A DNA stretch of 64,000 nt, taken from contig NZ_CP097218.1 in assembly GCF_023373525.1 (NCBI RefSeq), positions 1,240,001 to 1,304,000 of the forward strand. The letters run 5' to 3'. This DNA comes from Brachybacterium kimchii. GTDB lineage: Bacteria; Actinomycetota; Actinomycetes; Actinomycetales; Dermabacteraceae. Shown here piece after piece: positions 27,850 through 39,656 of this stretch. The first letter of the stretch is position 1; every line of letters begins with the position of its first letter. Both the position numbers and the translations under genes were made by a program. The notes under the pieces were generated by a model, which searched no databases, was not told the origin of the DNA, and saw only the letters and a program-made list of their open reading frames with translations.

Positions 27850-27855
27850 ACTGTA
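27850..27855 (-). promoter_or_regulatory. Candidate -10 for mihF
   Basis: TACAGT on the minus strand, about 147 bases before the mihF start, in the 293-base pyrF-mihF spacer. The rest of that spacer shows only a long-range imperfect pairing (CGGCTTTTCG with CGAAAGCCG) that might end the pyr transcript. I see no gene in it. Confidence 0.3.
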
Positions 27856-27996
27856 ACCCGATGATCGGCGGATTTCGCCCCTTCTCGGCGCGTCGCTCCA
27901 GTTCGGACGGCTTTCGGCCCCTTGTTCTGACGCGAGCACCAGCAAGTGTGGCGAAAAGCCGGGCCCGTGCCGCGCGCTCGAGACGGAGCCGCGGGA

Positions 27997-28949
27997 TCAG
28001 AGCGCGTACGCGGCGGCGAGCTCCTCGGCCCTGGTCGAGAGGGCCTGCGGATCGGGCCCGGCGGAGAGCACTCCGCGCGAGAGCGAGACGAGGACCCGAT
28101 CGGCGGCGGCCCCGAAGACCGCGGCACGGTCCTCGGGTCCGGCGCCCTGGGCGCCGTAGCCGGGGGCGAGCACCGGGGCGCGGGTCGCTGCGACAACGAT
28201 GCCGAGCTCGCGCAGGGCCTCGCCCACGGTCGCGCCGATGACGAGCCCGGTGCTCCCCCACGCCTGCGCGGGGTCGAGTCCCGCCTGGGCGATCTCCGCC
28301 AGGTTCGCCGCGCGGGCGTGGTCGGCCATCGTGCGGGCGACGGACGATGCATCTGTCCCGCCGCTCCCCGCGGGAGAGCCCTTGGCGGGCGCGGCGTCAG
28401 CCGCAGGGACGTGCGCTCTCGCTGCGTGCTGGACCTCGGGCCCGTCGGGGTTCGAGGTCAGGGCCAGCACGAACACGCCCTTGCCGTGCTGTGCGGCGAG
28501 CTCGAGCGCCGGGGCGAGCGAGCCGAAGCCCAGGTACGGGCTCACGGTGACGGCGTCGGCCTCGAGCGGGGCGCCCGGACGCAGGTAGGCGTCCGCGTAC
28601 CCGCCCATGGTCGAGCCGATGTCCCCGCGCTTGACGTCGAGGATCGTGAGCACGCCGCGCTCGCGGGCGGCGCCCAGCAGCTCCTCGAGCACCGTGATGC
28701 CTCGGGAGCCGTGGCGCTCGAAGAAGGCGGACTGGGGCTTGAGCGCGCACGCGTGCGCCGCGCAGGCGTCGAGCACGGTGCGGGCGAAGGCCCGCAGACC
28801 GTCCGCGTCGTCCGCGAGGCCCCACTGCGCGAGCAGGGAGGCGTGCGGGTCGACGCCCACGACGAGGGGGCCGCGCTCCGCGACGGCCGCGCGCAGCCGC
28901 TCGCCGAAGGTCCGGGCCGTGCCCGGCACGGGGCTCGCCCCTCCCCCGC

Positions 28950-28953
<4 letters not shown>
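27997..28953 (-). CDS. pyrF: Orotidine 5'-phosphate decarboxylase (type 2)
   Basis: Encodes 318 residues from a GTG overlapping the carB stop (GTGA). It converts OMP to UMP. The catalytic Asp/Lys motif is [16 protein letters not shown], typical of the longer type 2 family seen in Actinobacteria. [36 protein letters not shown] and [10 protein letters not shown] complete the barrel. A Gly/Ala/Ser-rich insert of about 25 residues follows VQHAARAHV, which makes it longer than the usual 270-290 residues. It is the last gene of the pyrR-led operon. Confidence 0.95.
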
Positions 28954-32305
<3,352 letters not shown>

Positions 32306-32306
<1 letters not shown>

Positions 32307-33535
32307 CAGGAGTCCTTCTTCTCGGAGGCGGCGGGGGTCTGGTCGGCCGTGCCGGTGCGGTGCACGCGCACGAGGTCGACGAGGCGGTCGAACAGGTAGG
32401 AGGCCTCGTGCGGGCCCGACGCGGCCTCGGGGTGGTACTGCACGGAGTAGGCGGGCAGGTCGAGGCAGCGGATGCCCTCGACCACGTCGTCGTTCAGGCC
32501 CACGTGGGAGACGACGACCCGGCCGTAGCGGCCGCCGTCGTGCGGAGCGGTGTGCTCGCCCTCGAGCGGGACGTCGACGGCGAAGCCGTGGTTCTGGGCG
32601 GTGATCTCGACCTTGCCGGTCTCGCGGTCCAGCACCGGCTGGTTGATCCCGCGGTGGCCGTACTTGAGCTTGTACGTGCCGAAGCCGAGCGCGCGGCCCA
32701 GCAGCTGGTTGCCGAAGCAGATCCCGAAGAAGGGCAGGCCCTGGTCCAGGACGCCGCGCAGCAGCTCGACCTGGGCCTCGGCGCTCGCGGGGTCGCCGGG
32801 GCCGTTCGAGAAGAACACCGCGTCCGGCTCGGTCGCCAGCAGCTCCTCGAGGGAGGTCGTCGCGGGCAGCAGGTGCACGCGCAGGCCGCGGGCGACCATG
32901 TTGCGCGGCGTCGCGCCCTTGATGCCGAGGTCGACGGCGGCGACCGTGCCGATCGCCTCGCCCTCGGGCTCGAGGACCACGGGCTGCGGGATGGTCACCT
33001 CCTCGACGAAGCTCGCGCCCTCCATGGCGGGCTCGGCCTGGATGCGCTCGAGCAGCTGCTGCTCGCTCGCGTCCTCCAGCGCGCTGCCGGAGAAGATGCC
33101 CCCGCGCATGGACCCGTGCTCGCGCAGGATGCGCGTGAGCATGCGGGTGTCGATCCCGGAGATGCCGACGACCTCGCTGCCCACCAGCAGGTCGTCGAGG
33201 CTCTGCTCGCTGCGCCAGTTCGAGGCGACGCGGCTGGCCTCGCGCACGGCGTAGCCGCGCACCCAGACCGTCCGGGACTCCATGTCCTCGGCGTTGGCGC
33301 CGGTGTTGCCGATGTGCGGCGCCGTCTGCACGACGATCTGGCCCGCGTAGGAGGGGTCGGTGAGGGTCTCCTGGTAGCCGGTCATGCCGGTCGCGAAGAC
33401 GACCTCGCCCAGACGCGCACCGCGCGCGCCGTAGGCCTCGCCGCGCAGCACGGTGCCGTCCTCGAGGACGAGGAGGGCGGGGTCGGGGGTGCGGCGCGCG
33501 CGGCCGACGCGGGCGTCGGGGGCGGTGGTGGTCAT
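32306..33535 (-). CDS. carA: Carbamoyl-phosphate synthase small subunit
   Basis: Encodes 409 residues. It hydrolyses glutamine and channels ammonia to CarB. The N-terminal domain has [21 protein letters not shown]. The class I glutamine amidotransferase domain has the nucleophile Cys in [12 protein letters not shown] and the His-Glu pair in [21 protein letters not shown] and FFSNGPGDP are also conserved. The ATG overlaps the stop of the upstream PH-like membrane gene by 4 bases (ATGA). The start was chosen because upstream sequence lacks family similarity. Confidence 0.97.
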
Positions 33536-34146
33536 GGGAGCTCCTTCCGGGGCTGCGGGTCGGTGGACGGGAGTGCGGGGTCCGACGGGGGCGGGCCCGA
33601 CGGGTCGGCGGACGGGCGCTGGTCGGCGGGCAGGCGCCGGGCGGCGAGGGCGAGGAAGCGGTCCTGGTCGGCGCGCTCGTCGAGGCGGAAGCCGGTGTCG
33701 AGCTCGGTCGAGCCCAGCTGCCAGCGGACGACGAGGAGGCCGTCGCCGCCGATCCACTTGCCGACCATGCCGGAGGCGGTGTGGACGGAGCGGACGTCGG
33801 CCCAGGGGACGAGGAAGCTCGCGGCGCCCTGGCGCTCCACGTGCAGGACGGGCCGTCCGCCGTCGTCCGCGTCGGAGACCGACGCCCGGCTGCGAGGGCC
33901 GAGGCCGCGCGCGGTGACGCGCTCGAGCGGGCGGCCGGCGAGCGTGGTGGCGACGTAGACGCCCTCCGCGGAGCCGGGCTCGCTCCCCCAGCTCAGCGCC
34001 TTGCCGCCGGCGACGGGCTGCGGGAGCTCGGGCAGATCGCCCTGGCGGGCGGCGCGTCGCCGCCAGCCCCACCAGGCCAGCAGCACGCACAGCGCGAGCA
34101 CGACGACCAGGGCGAGGACGGGCGGGAGGTAGCGGGTGAGGTCCAT
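33532..34146 (-). CDS. PH-like domain membrane protein of the pyr operon
   Basis: Encodes 204 residues. One N-terminal transmembrane helix (about residues 8-29, ending [11 protein letters not shown]) is followed by a beta-rich domain of about 130 residues. Its segments [38 protein letters not shown] and GDGLLVVRW resemble the bacterial PH-like domain found in this operon position across Actinobacteria. The C-terminus is Pro/Ser-rich. Function is unknown; its constant place between pyrC and carA suggests a membrane-linked role with the pathway (inference). It overlaps carA by 4 bases and lies 10 bases after pyrC. Confidence 0.8.
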   Translation of the reverse strand: MDLTRYLPPVLALVVVLALCVLLAWWGWRRRAARQGDLPELPQPVAGGKALSWGSEPGSAEGVYVATTLAGRPLERVTARGLGPRSRASVSDADDGGRPVLHVERQGAASFLVPWADVRSVHTASGMVGKWIGGDGLLVVRWQLGSTELDTGFRLDERADQDRFLALAARRLPADQRPSADPSGPPPSDPALPSTDPQPRKELP

Positions 34147-34156
34147 GCTCGCCCGC

Positions 34157-35503
34157 TCAGTGCTCCGCGAGGCGGGAGTCCCGCACCGTGGGGCGGCCCG
34201 CGAGCAGGGTGAGCCGGTTGCGTCCGGGCAGGGTGCGGCCCGCCACGGGCGAGTTCCGTCCGCGGGAGGCGTGCTCCTCGGGGTCGACCTCGGCGGCCGG
34301 CCGCGGATCCCACACCAGCACGTGGGCGACCTCGCCGGCCGCGAGAGGGCGACCCTGGTCGACGTCACGGGCGATCCGGGCGGGGGTCTCCGAGAGCACC
34401 CGCGCCACATCCCGCCAGCTCAGGACCCCGGTGTCGACCATCGTCTGCTGGACGATCCCGAGCGCGGTCTCCAGGCCCGTCATGCCGAACGCGGCGGTGT
34501 CCCACTCGCGGTCCTTGGCATCGGCCGGGTGCGGGGCGTGGTCCGTCGCGACGATGTCGATCGTGCCGTCGGCCAGTCCCTCGCGCACGGCCTCGACGTC
34601 GGCCTGCGTGCGAAGCGGCGGGTTCACCTTGTACACCGCGTCGTAGCCGCGCGCCTCCTCGTCGGTGAGCAGCAGGTGGTGCGGGGTGACCTCTGCGGTC
34701 ACGTCCACGCCGCGCTGCTTGGCCCAGCGGACGATCTCGACGCTGCCGGCGGTCGAGAGGTGGCAGACGTGCAGGCGCGAGCCGACGTGCTCGGCCAGCA
34801 GCACGTCGCGGGCGATGATCGACTCCTCGGCGACGCTGGGCCAGCCGGTGAGGCCGATCTCGGCGGAGACGCGGCCCTCGTGCATCTGCGCGCCCTCGGT
34901 CAGTCGCGGGTCCTGCGCGTGCTGGGCGATGACGCCGTCGAAGGTCTTCACGTACTCCAGGGCGCGGCGCATGAGCACCGGGTCGGAGACGCACTTGCCG
35001 TCGTCGCTGAACACGCGCACCCGGGCGCGGGAGCCCGCCATCGCGTCGAGCTCGGCGAGGCGCTCCCCTCCCAGCCCCACGGTGACGGCGCCGATCGGGT
35101 GGACGGCGCACCAGGCGGCGTCCTCCCCGCGCTGGAGGACCTGCTCGACGACGCCCGCGGTGTCCGCGACGGGCGTCGTGTTGGCCATCGCGTGCACGGC
35201 GGTGAAGCCGCCGCGGGCCGCGGCGCGGGTGCCGGTCTCGACGGTCTCGGCCTCCTCGCCGCCGGGCTCGCGCAGATGCGTGTGCAGGTCGACGAGGCCG
35301 GGCAGGACGATGCAGCCCTCGGCGTCGACGACCTCGACGCCCTCGGGGGCGGAGAGGTCGGGGCCGACGGCGGTGATCGTCCCGTCCTCGACCAGGACGT
35401 CGGCGACGTCCTCGCCGTAGGGGCGGCCGCCGCGAATCAGCAGTGCGGCTGCGGCGGCGGCGGTGGTCGCGGCATCGGCGGCGGAAGCGGTGGTGGGGGT
35501 CAT
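34157..35503 (-). CDS. pyrC: Dihydroorotase
   Basis: Encodes 448 residues. It cyclises carbamoyl aspartate to dihydroorotate. It is a zinc amidohydrolase with [15 protein letters not shown] (HxH ligands), an Asp/His-rich barrel ([29 protein letters not shown]) and ATDHAPH carrying the catalytic Asp. This is the long class I form. An Ala-rich N-terminus of about 20 residues precedes the conserved [10 protein letters not shown]. The start overlaps the pyrB stop by 4 bases. Confidence 0.97.
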   Translation of the reverse strand: MTPTTASAADAATTAAAAAALLIRGGRPYGEDVADVLVEDGTITAVGPDLSAPEGVEVVDAEGCIVLPGLVDLHTHLREPGGEEAETVETGTRAAARGGFTAVHAMANTTPVADTAGVVEQVLQRGEDAAWCAVHPIGAVTVGLGGERLAELDAMAGSRARVRVFSDDGKCVSDPVLMRRALEYVKTFDGVIAQHAQDPRLTEGAQMHEGRVSAEIGLTGWPSVAEESIIARDVLLAEHVGSRLHVCHLSTAGSVEIVRWAKQRGVDVTAEVTPHHLLLTDEEARGYDAVYKVNPPLRTQADVEAVREGLADGTIDIVATDHAPHPADAKDREWDTAAFGMTGLETALGIVQQTMVDTGVLSWRDVARVLSETPARIARDVDQGRPLAAGEVAHVLVWDPRPAAEVDPEEHASRGRNSPVAGRTLPGRNRLTLLAGRPTVRDSRLAEH

Positions 35504-36480
35504 GATTCCTCCCTCGCGTTGGAGGCCAGCAGGTGGAAGAGCACGGCCATGCGGACGCTCACGCCCGCCGCGACCTGCTCGACGATCACGCTGCGGGGAC
35601 CGTCGGCCACTCCCCCGGCGATCTCGAAGCCGCGGTTCATCGGGCCGGGGTGCATGACGATCGCGTGATCGGGCAGGCGGTCGGCACGCTCCTGCGTGAG
35701 CTGCAGGCGCCGGGTGTACTCGGCAGCGCTCGGGAAGTAGCCGCCGCCGAGCATGCGCTCGCGCTGGACGCGCAGCATCATCACGGCATCGGGGGCCAGG
35801 GCGATCGCCTCGTCGAGGTCGTAGAGAACGTCGCAGGGCCAGACGTCGGCCCCCACGGGGACCAGCGAGGGCGGCGCGACGAGCGTGACACGCGCGCCGA
35901 GCAGCGTCATCAGCTGCACGTTCGAGCGCGCGACGCGCGAATGCATGATGTCGCCGACGATCACCACGTGCAGGCCGTCCAGGCCCTTCCCATCGACGCT
36001 GCCCGAGCGCTCCCCGGCCCTCTGCTCCCCGCCCAGATGGCGGCGCAGGGTGAAGGAGTCCAGGAGCGCCTGGGTGGGGTGCTGGTGCGTGCCGTCGCCG
36101 GCGTTGACGATCGGGACGTCGATCCAGCCGGAGTGCGCGAGCTTGTGCGCCGCGCCCGAAGCGGGAGCGCGCACCACCACGGCGTCGGCCCCCATCGCGC
36201 GCAGGGTCAGCGCGGTGTCCTTGAGCGACTCCCCCTTGGAGATGCTCGATCCCTTGGCGGAGAAGTTGATGACGTCGGCCGAGAGGCGCTTCGCGGCGGC
36301 CTCGAAGCTGATGCGGGTGCGGGTGGAGTCCTCCATGAAGAGGTTCACCACGGTGGTGCCGACGAGGGTGGGCAGCTTGCGCATCTGCCGCTCCTGGGTG
36401 GCGACCATGCGGGTCGAGGTGTCCAGCAGCTCGATCGCGGAGGCGCGGTCCAGGTCGCCGATGCCGGTCAGGTGCTTCAT
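35500..36480 (-). CDS. pyrB: Aspartate carbamoyltransferase catalytic subunit
   Basis: Encodes 326 residues. It joins carbamoyl phosphate and aspartate. The signature [17 protein letters not shown] binds carbamoyl phosphate. [19 protein letters not shown] is the second active-site region, and [11 protein letters not shown] the third. No pyrI regulatory subunit is present, as expected outside enterics. It overlaps pyrR and pyrC by 4 bases at each end. Confidence 0.98.
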   Translation of the reverse strand: MKHLTGIGDLDRASAIELLDTSTRMVATQERQMRKLPTLVGTTVVNLFMEDSTRTRISFEAAAKRLSADVINFSAKGSSISKGESLKDTALTLRAMGADAVVVRAPASGAAHKLAHSGWIDVPIVNAGDGTHQHPTQALLDSFTLRRHLGGEQRAGERSGSVDGKGLDGLHVVIVGDIMHSRVARSNVQLMTLLGARVTLVAPPSLVPVGADVWPCDVLYDLDEAIALAPDAVMMLRVQRERMLGGGYFPSAAEYTRRLQLTQERADRLPDHAIVMHPGPMNRGFEIAGGVADGPRSVIVEQVAAGVSVRMAVLFHLLASNAREES

Positions 36481-37085
36481 CGCCGCGCCCCCTCGTCCTC
36501 GGGGGACGCGGGGTGGGAGATCCTCACCGCGTCCTCGCCGTCGGTCTCCGTGAGCAGCACGCCCACGCGCTCGCTGCGGGAGGTGGGGAGGTTCTTGCCG
36601 ACGTGGTCGGCGCGGATCGGCAGCTCGCGGTGGCCGCGGTCCACGAGGACCGCGAGGCGCACGACGGCGGGCCGGCCGATCGCGGAGAGAGCGTCGAGGG
36701 CGGCGCGCACGGTGCGCCCGGAGTAGAGGACGTCGTCGACGAGGACGACGACCTTCCCGTCGATCCCGCCGGAGGGGATGTGCGTGGGGTGCGGCAGCCG
36801 CGCGGGGCTGCGGCGCAGGTCGTCCCGGTACAGGGTGATGTCCAGGGCGCCGGCCAGGGAGTCCGGGTCGCGTCCCGCGCCCTCGGCCTCGGCGATGATG
36901 GCGGCGATGCGCCGCGCGAGGGGGACGCCGCGATGCGGGATGCCCAGCAGCACGAGGTCGTCGGCCCCGTGGCCGGTCTCGATGATCTCGTGGGCGATGC
37001 GCGTGAGGGAGCGGGAGATGTCGTCCTGATCCAGGACGGTCTTCTCGCTCCCGGGCGCAGTGGGGCCCGGTCGATCTGCGGTCAT
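36477..37085 (-). CDS. pyrR: PyrR: pyrimidine operon RNA-binding regulator / uracil phosphoribosyltransferase
   Basis: Encodes 202 residues. It is a type I phosphoribosyltransferase fold with the PRPP loop [28 protein letters not shown] near the N-terminus, and basic [11 protein letters not shown] on the RNA-binding face. With UMP bound, PyrR binds a hairpin in the leader and represses the operon. I chose the ATG six bases after AAGGGAG. A GTG 24 bases upstream is in frame but would lie inside the proposed PyrR-binding hairpin. It leads the operon pyrR-pyrB-pyrC-PH-carA-carB-pyrF, all coupled. Confidence 0.95.
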   Translation of the reverse strand: MTADRPGPTAPGSEKTVLDQDDISRSLTRIAHEIIETGHGADDLVLLGIPHRGVPLARRIAAIIAEAEGAGRDPDSLAGALDITLYRDDLRRSPARLPHPTHIPSGGIDGKVVVLVDDVLYSGRTVRAALDALSAIGRPAVVRLAVLVDRGHRELPIRADHVGKNLPTSRSERVGVLLTETDGEDAVRISHPASPEDEGARR

Positions 37086-37093
37086 GATCTTCT

Positions 37094-37128
37094 CCCTTCC
37101 GCGTCTCACGGGACGCGAGGTTAAAGGG
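37094..37128 (-). promoter_or_regulatory. PyrR-binding leader hairpin sequestering the pyrR ribosome-binding site
   Basis: In the minus-strand leader, CGCGTC-CCGTGA-GACGCG (37100-37117) forms a 6-bp stem. Its top reads UCCCGUGAG, matching the PyrR consensus UCCNGNGAG. Just outside, CCCTT (37124-37128) can pair with AAGGG (37094-37098), the pyrR ribosome-binding site. This suggests UMP-PyrR stabilises the hairpin and blocks translation, as proposed for mycobacteria. Confidence 0.65.
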
Positions 37129-37153
37129 TGGTGGATCGGTGCGATCGCTGTTG

Positions 37154-37159
37154 ATCGTA
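37154..37159 (-). promoter_or_regulatory. Candidate -10 of the pyr operon
   Basis: TACGAT on the minus strand about 69 bases before pyrR. It would start the transcript just ahead of the PyrR hairpin. The -35 is not clear. Confidence 0.45.
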
Positions 37160-37160
37160 G

Positions 37161-37185
37161 CGCGCGGGGCGCACGCTCCCGCGCG
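37161..37185 (-). terminator. Hairpin after efp-nusB
   Basis: Perfect 8-bp CGCGCGGG/CCCGCGCG stem with a 9-base loop, 64 bases past the nusB stop and just before the pyr promoter. It probably separates the two transcripts. Confidence 0.5.
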
Positions 37186-37248
37186 TCGTCTCAGGTGGTG
37201 GCGGGAGCTGTTGCGGACGTCTCAGAGGAGCGGGTCGACGGGCGGTGC

Positions 37249-37752
37249 TCAGCCCAGCAGGTCACGCATCTCGCCGATGCGCTGCAGGAGGCCGTTGACG
37301 AAGCGCGGGGAGTCCTCGGTGGACAGCTCGCGCGCGATCGTCGCGTACTCGCCGATCACGGGGCCGACGCCGTCGGCCGGAGTGTCGTGGAGGATCTCCG
37401 CGGCACCGGTGCGCAGGATCGCGCGGTCCACGGCGGGCATGCGGTGCAGGGGCCAGTCGCGGCTGTGGGTCGAGAGCTGCTCGTCGATCTCCTCGCGGTG
37501 CGCGGCGACGAGCTCGACCAGGTGCGCGGAGCGCTCGGGAAGGGCGGTCTGGGCCGCCGTGCGCAGCCGCCGCTCGGCGAGCACATCGCCCAGGTCGCGC
37601 TCGCGGGCGTCGGCCTCGAAGACGACGTCGATCGCCCGCACCCGCTCGCGGGAGCGGGAGGTCAGGCGCTTGGGGTTAGCGGGATGCGTCTCCAGCAGCT
37701 CGACCTCCTCGCCCTCGCGACCGGGCAGGGGAAGACTCAGCGGATCCTGCAC
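37249..37752 (-). CDS. nusB: Transcription antitermination factor NusB
   Basis: Encodes 167 residues from a GTG one base after the efp stop. The all-helical NusB fold starts at SRSRERVRAIDVVFEAD. It continues with DWPLHRMPAVDRAILRTGAAEIL and ends VIGEYATIARELSTEDSPRFVNGLL, the standard C-terminal signature. NusB, with NusE (S10), binds boxA RNA to prevent premature termination of rRNA transcripts. About 20 extra residues precede the core. The pairing with efp is conserved in Actinobacteria. Confidence 0.95.
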   Translation of the reverse strand: MQDPLSLPLPGREGEEVELLETHPANPKRLTSRSRERVRAIDVVFEADARERDLGDVLAERRLRTAAQTALPERSAHLVELVAAHREEIDEQLSTHSRDWPLHRMPAVDRAILRTGAAEILHDTPADGVGPVIGEYATIARELSTEDSPRFVNGLLQRIGEMRDLLG

Positions 37753-37753
37753 G

Positions 37754-38311
37754 TCAGGCGCGCCCGAGGTAGTCGCCGGAGCGGGTGTCGACCTTGACCT
37801 TGGTGCCCTGCTCGAGGAACAGCGGCACCTGGATCTCGCGGCCGGTCTCGAGGGTGGCCGGCTTGGTCCCGCCGGAGGAGCGGTCGCCCTGCAGGCCGGG
37901 CTCGGTGTGCGTGATCTCCAGCACGACGCTCGCGGGCAGCTCGACGTAGAGCACCTTCTCGTCGTGGAAGGCGACCACGACGTCGGCGCCCTCGAGCAGG
38001 AAGTCCTTGGCATCGCCGACGACGTCGCCGGGGACGTTGGTCTGCTCCCAGGTGGAGGTGTCCATGAAGACGTAGAGGTCGCCGTCGAGGTACGAGTACT
38101 GCATGTCGCGCTTGTCGACCGTCGCGGTCTCCACCTTCACGCCGGCGTTGAAGGTCTTGTCGACCGTCTTGCCCGACAGCACGTTCTTGATCTTGGTGCG
38201 CACGAAGGCGGGGCCCTTGCCCGGCTTCACGTGCTGGAACTCGACGACCTGCCAGAGCTGGTTATCCAGGTTCAGCACGATGCCGTTCTTGAGGTCGTTG
38301 GTCGTCGCCAT
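37754..38311 (-). CDS. efp: Elongation factor P
   Basis: Encodes 185 residues in three beta-barrel domains. The N-terminal KOW-like domain carries [14 protein letters not shown], whose loop Lys enters the peptidyl-transferase centre. The middle OB domain ([21 protein letters not shown]) and C-terminal domain ([12 protein letters not shown]) are standard. It rescues ribosomes stalled at polyproline. The actinobacterial loop PGKGPA functions without the usual lysine modification in related species (established for Actinobacteria). AGGAG precedes the ATG. aroB/aroQ and pepQ, the usual upstream neighbours, are absent. Confidence 0.97.
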   Translation of the reverse strand: MATTNDLKNGIVLNLDNQLWQVVEFQHVKPGKGPAFVRTKIKNVLSGKTVDKTFNAGVKVETATVDKRDMQYSYLDGDLYVFMDTSTWEQTNVPGDVVGDAKDFLLEGADVVVAFHDEKVLYVELPASVVLEITHTEPGLQGDRSSGGTKPATLETGREIQVPLFLEQGTKVKVDTRSGDYLGRA

Positions 38312-38410
38312 GGGTCTCCTCGGGAGTCGACGGGCGTCTCGCCCGGTGTGCGCTCTCGCGCCTTGCGGTGCGCGTGCGGCGCGATCGAGGTCACGCCGCA
38401 GGCTCATTCA

Positions 38411-38416
38411 CTTTAC
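38411..38416 (-). promoter_or_regulatory. Candidate -10 of efp-nusB
   Basis: TAAAGT on the minus strand, 99 bases before the efp ATG, in a 194-base spacer that otherwise shows no gene. Confidence 0.4.
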
Positions 38417-38505
38417 CGCCTGGACCCGCATCCTCCGCTCCCCCGGGCCGCTCGCGGACGCCCCGACGTAGCGAAGCTCGCATCGCTCGACCCCGCGCCG
38501 CCCCG

Positions 38506-38955
38506 TCAGGCGACCGTGCGGAGCAGGGCGAGACCGATCGCGCCGATCGCGACCGCCCACAGCAGGGAGGCGAAGGTGCCCACGAGGAACCGCTCGGAGG
38601 CGCCCTCGTGGGAGCGCAGCTCGGGATACCGACCGAGGCCCTTGAGCGCGACGACGACAGCGATCATCTCGGGGTGATCGGCGAGCACGCAGGCGGTCAC
38701 GGCGACCCTCTCGAGCAGTCCGATCCAGAGTCCTCCGCGCAGCAGCTCCGGGGTGCTCCACTCCTTCGCCGGATGCGCGGGCGCCTCGAGGACAGGGACC
38801 TCGCCCGGTCGGCGCGCGGCCGGGCGTGCGCGCCGGGGCGAGCGCGAGAGACGCAGCACGAACGAGGACAGCGGCCAGCCGCCGAGCGAGGCGAGCAGCA
38901 GGGCGAGCACGATCACCGCGAGCTCGGGCAGGTGGGTGAGCATGTCCTGGATCAT
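38506..38955 (-). CDS. Small membrane protein paired with SatD-like gene
   Basis: Encodes 149 residues with an N-terminal hydrophobic helix (about residues 10-32), a basic loop rich in Arg/Pro, and two or three further hydrophobic segments (about 73-92, 95-105 and 125-146) around YPELRSHEGASERFLVGTFASLLWA. I do not recognise the family with certainty. The motif E(R)FLVGTxxSxxWA resembles membrane proteins that sit beside SatD-type genes. It overlaps the upstream regulator-like gene by 4 bases, so the two are probably one functional unit. Confidence 0.6.
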   Translation of the reverse strand: MIQDMLTHLPELAVIVLALLLASLGGWPLSSFVLRLSRSPRRARPAARRPGEVPVLEAPAHPAKEWSTPELLRGGLWIGLLERVAVTACVLADHPEMIAVVVALKGLGRYPELRSHEGASERFLVGTFASLLWAVAIGAIGLALLRTVA

Positions 38956-39590
38956 GGCAGATGGCCCGGACGGTCCATCGAGCGGTCCGACGTGAGGTCG
39001 AGCATCGCGAGCAGGCGCCGCACCAGCGGGTGCACGGCCTGCTCCTCGCGCCAGCCGCTCGTGGTGAAGGCCCGGGAGACGGTCTGCTGGGTCACCTCGA
39101 GGCGCTCCGCGATCTGCGCCTGCGTGGCCGACGGGTCCTCGCGCATCGCGTGGACCACGCGCCACTGCCCGGGCTTGCGGGAGGTGACCTCGCGTCCGAC
39201 CAGACGCAGCAGCGCCTGAAGCTCCTCGGTCTGCTCCCGCTGACGGGGATCGGCGGTGCGCACGCTCACGGGGATCGAGCTGGTGCGCCGCGCGCTCTCC
39301 ACCGCCCGGCGCGCGGCGATGAAGGCGTCTCCGCGCCCTTCGCGCACGGAGGCCGGCAGCGGGAGCTCGACGGGTCCGATGCCCACTCCCACGCTCCAGC
39401 CGCCGAGCTCGAGCATGCGCAGCACGCAGGCGAGCACCGGGTCGGCCGAGTCGGCGAGCATCTGCACCTCGTCGCCCGCCGTCCGCTCGGGACGCAGACG
39501 GAGGGGCACGTCGTGCAGGGCAGCGATCAGCTCGGGCACGCGATCGGTGGTGCGCCGGCTGTCGTGCTGGTCGACGGTGAGGACGAACAT
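38952..39590 (-). CDS. SatD-like protein with C-terminal helix-turn-helix
   Basis: Encodes 212 residues. The N-terminus (FVLTVDQHDSRRTTDRVPEL) and AGDEVQML match the pattern of SatD proteins, which have a GDE(F/V)Q core. GVGIGPVELPLP and AFIAARRAVESA follow. A winged-helix-like segment (about residues 150-185) reads SATQAQIAERLEVTQQTVSRAFTTSGW and should bind DNA. SatD was linked to acid tolerance in streptococci, but its biochemistry is unclear. Start ATG was chosen at FVLTVDQ; an in-frame start a few codons earlier is possible. Coupled to the membrane gene by a 4-base overlap. Confidence 0.6.
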   Translation of the reverse strand: MFVLTVDQHDSRRTTDRVPELIAALHDVPLRLRPERTAGDEVQMLADSADPVLACVLRMLELGGWSVGVGIGPVELPLPASVREGRGDAFIAARRAVESARRTSSIPVSVRTADPRQREQTEELQALLRLVGREVTSRKPGQWRVVHAMREDPSATQAQIAERLEVTQQTVSRAFTTSGWREEQAVHPLVRRLLAMLDLTSDRSMDRPGHLP

Positions 39591-39656
39591 GACCGCGAGT
39601 CTAGCCGCACCACGCATGAAAGACTCGATGACGCGGCATACAGCCGTGTTCTGCTG

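Noticed and set aside
37086-37109. Earlier GTG start for pyrR
   Set aside because: In frame, but it lies within the PyrR hairpin and has no ribosome-binding site, while the later ATG has AAGGGAG six bases before it.
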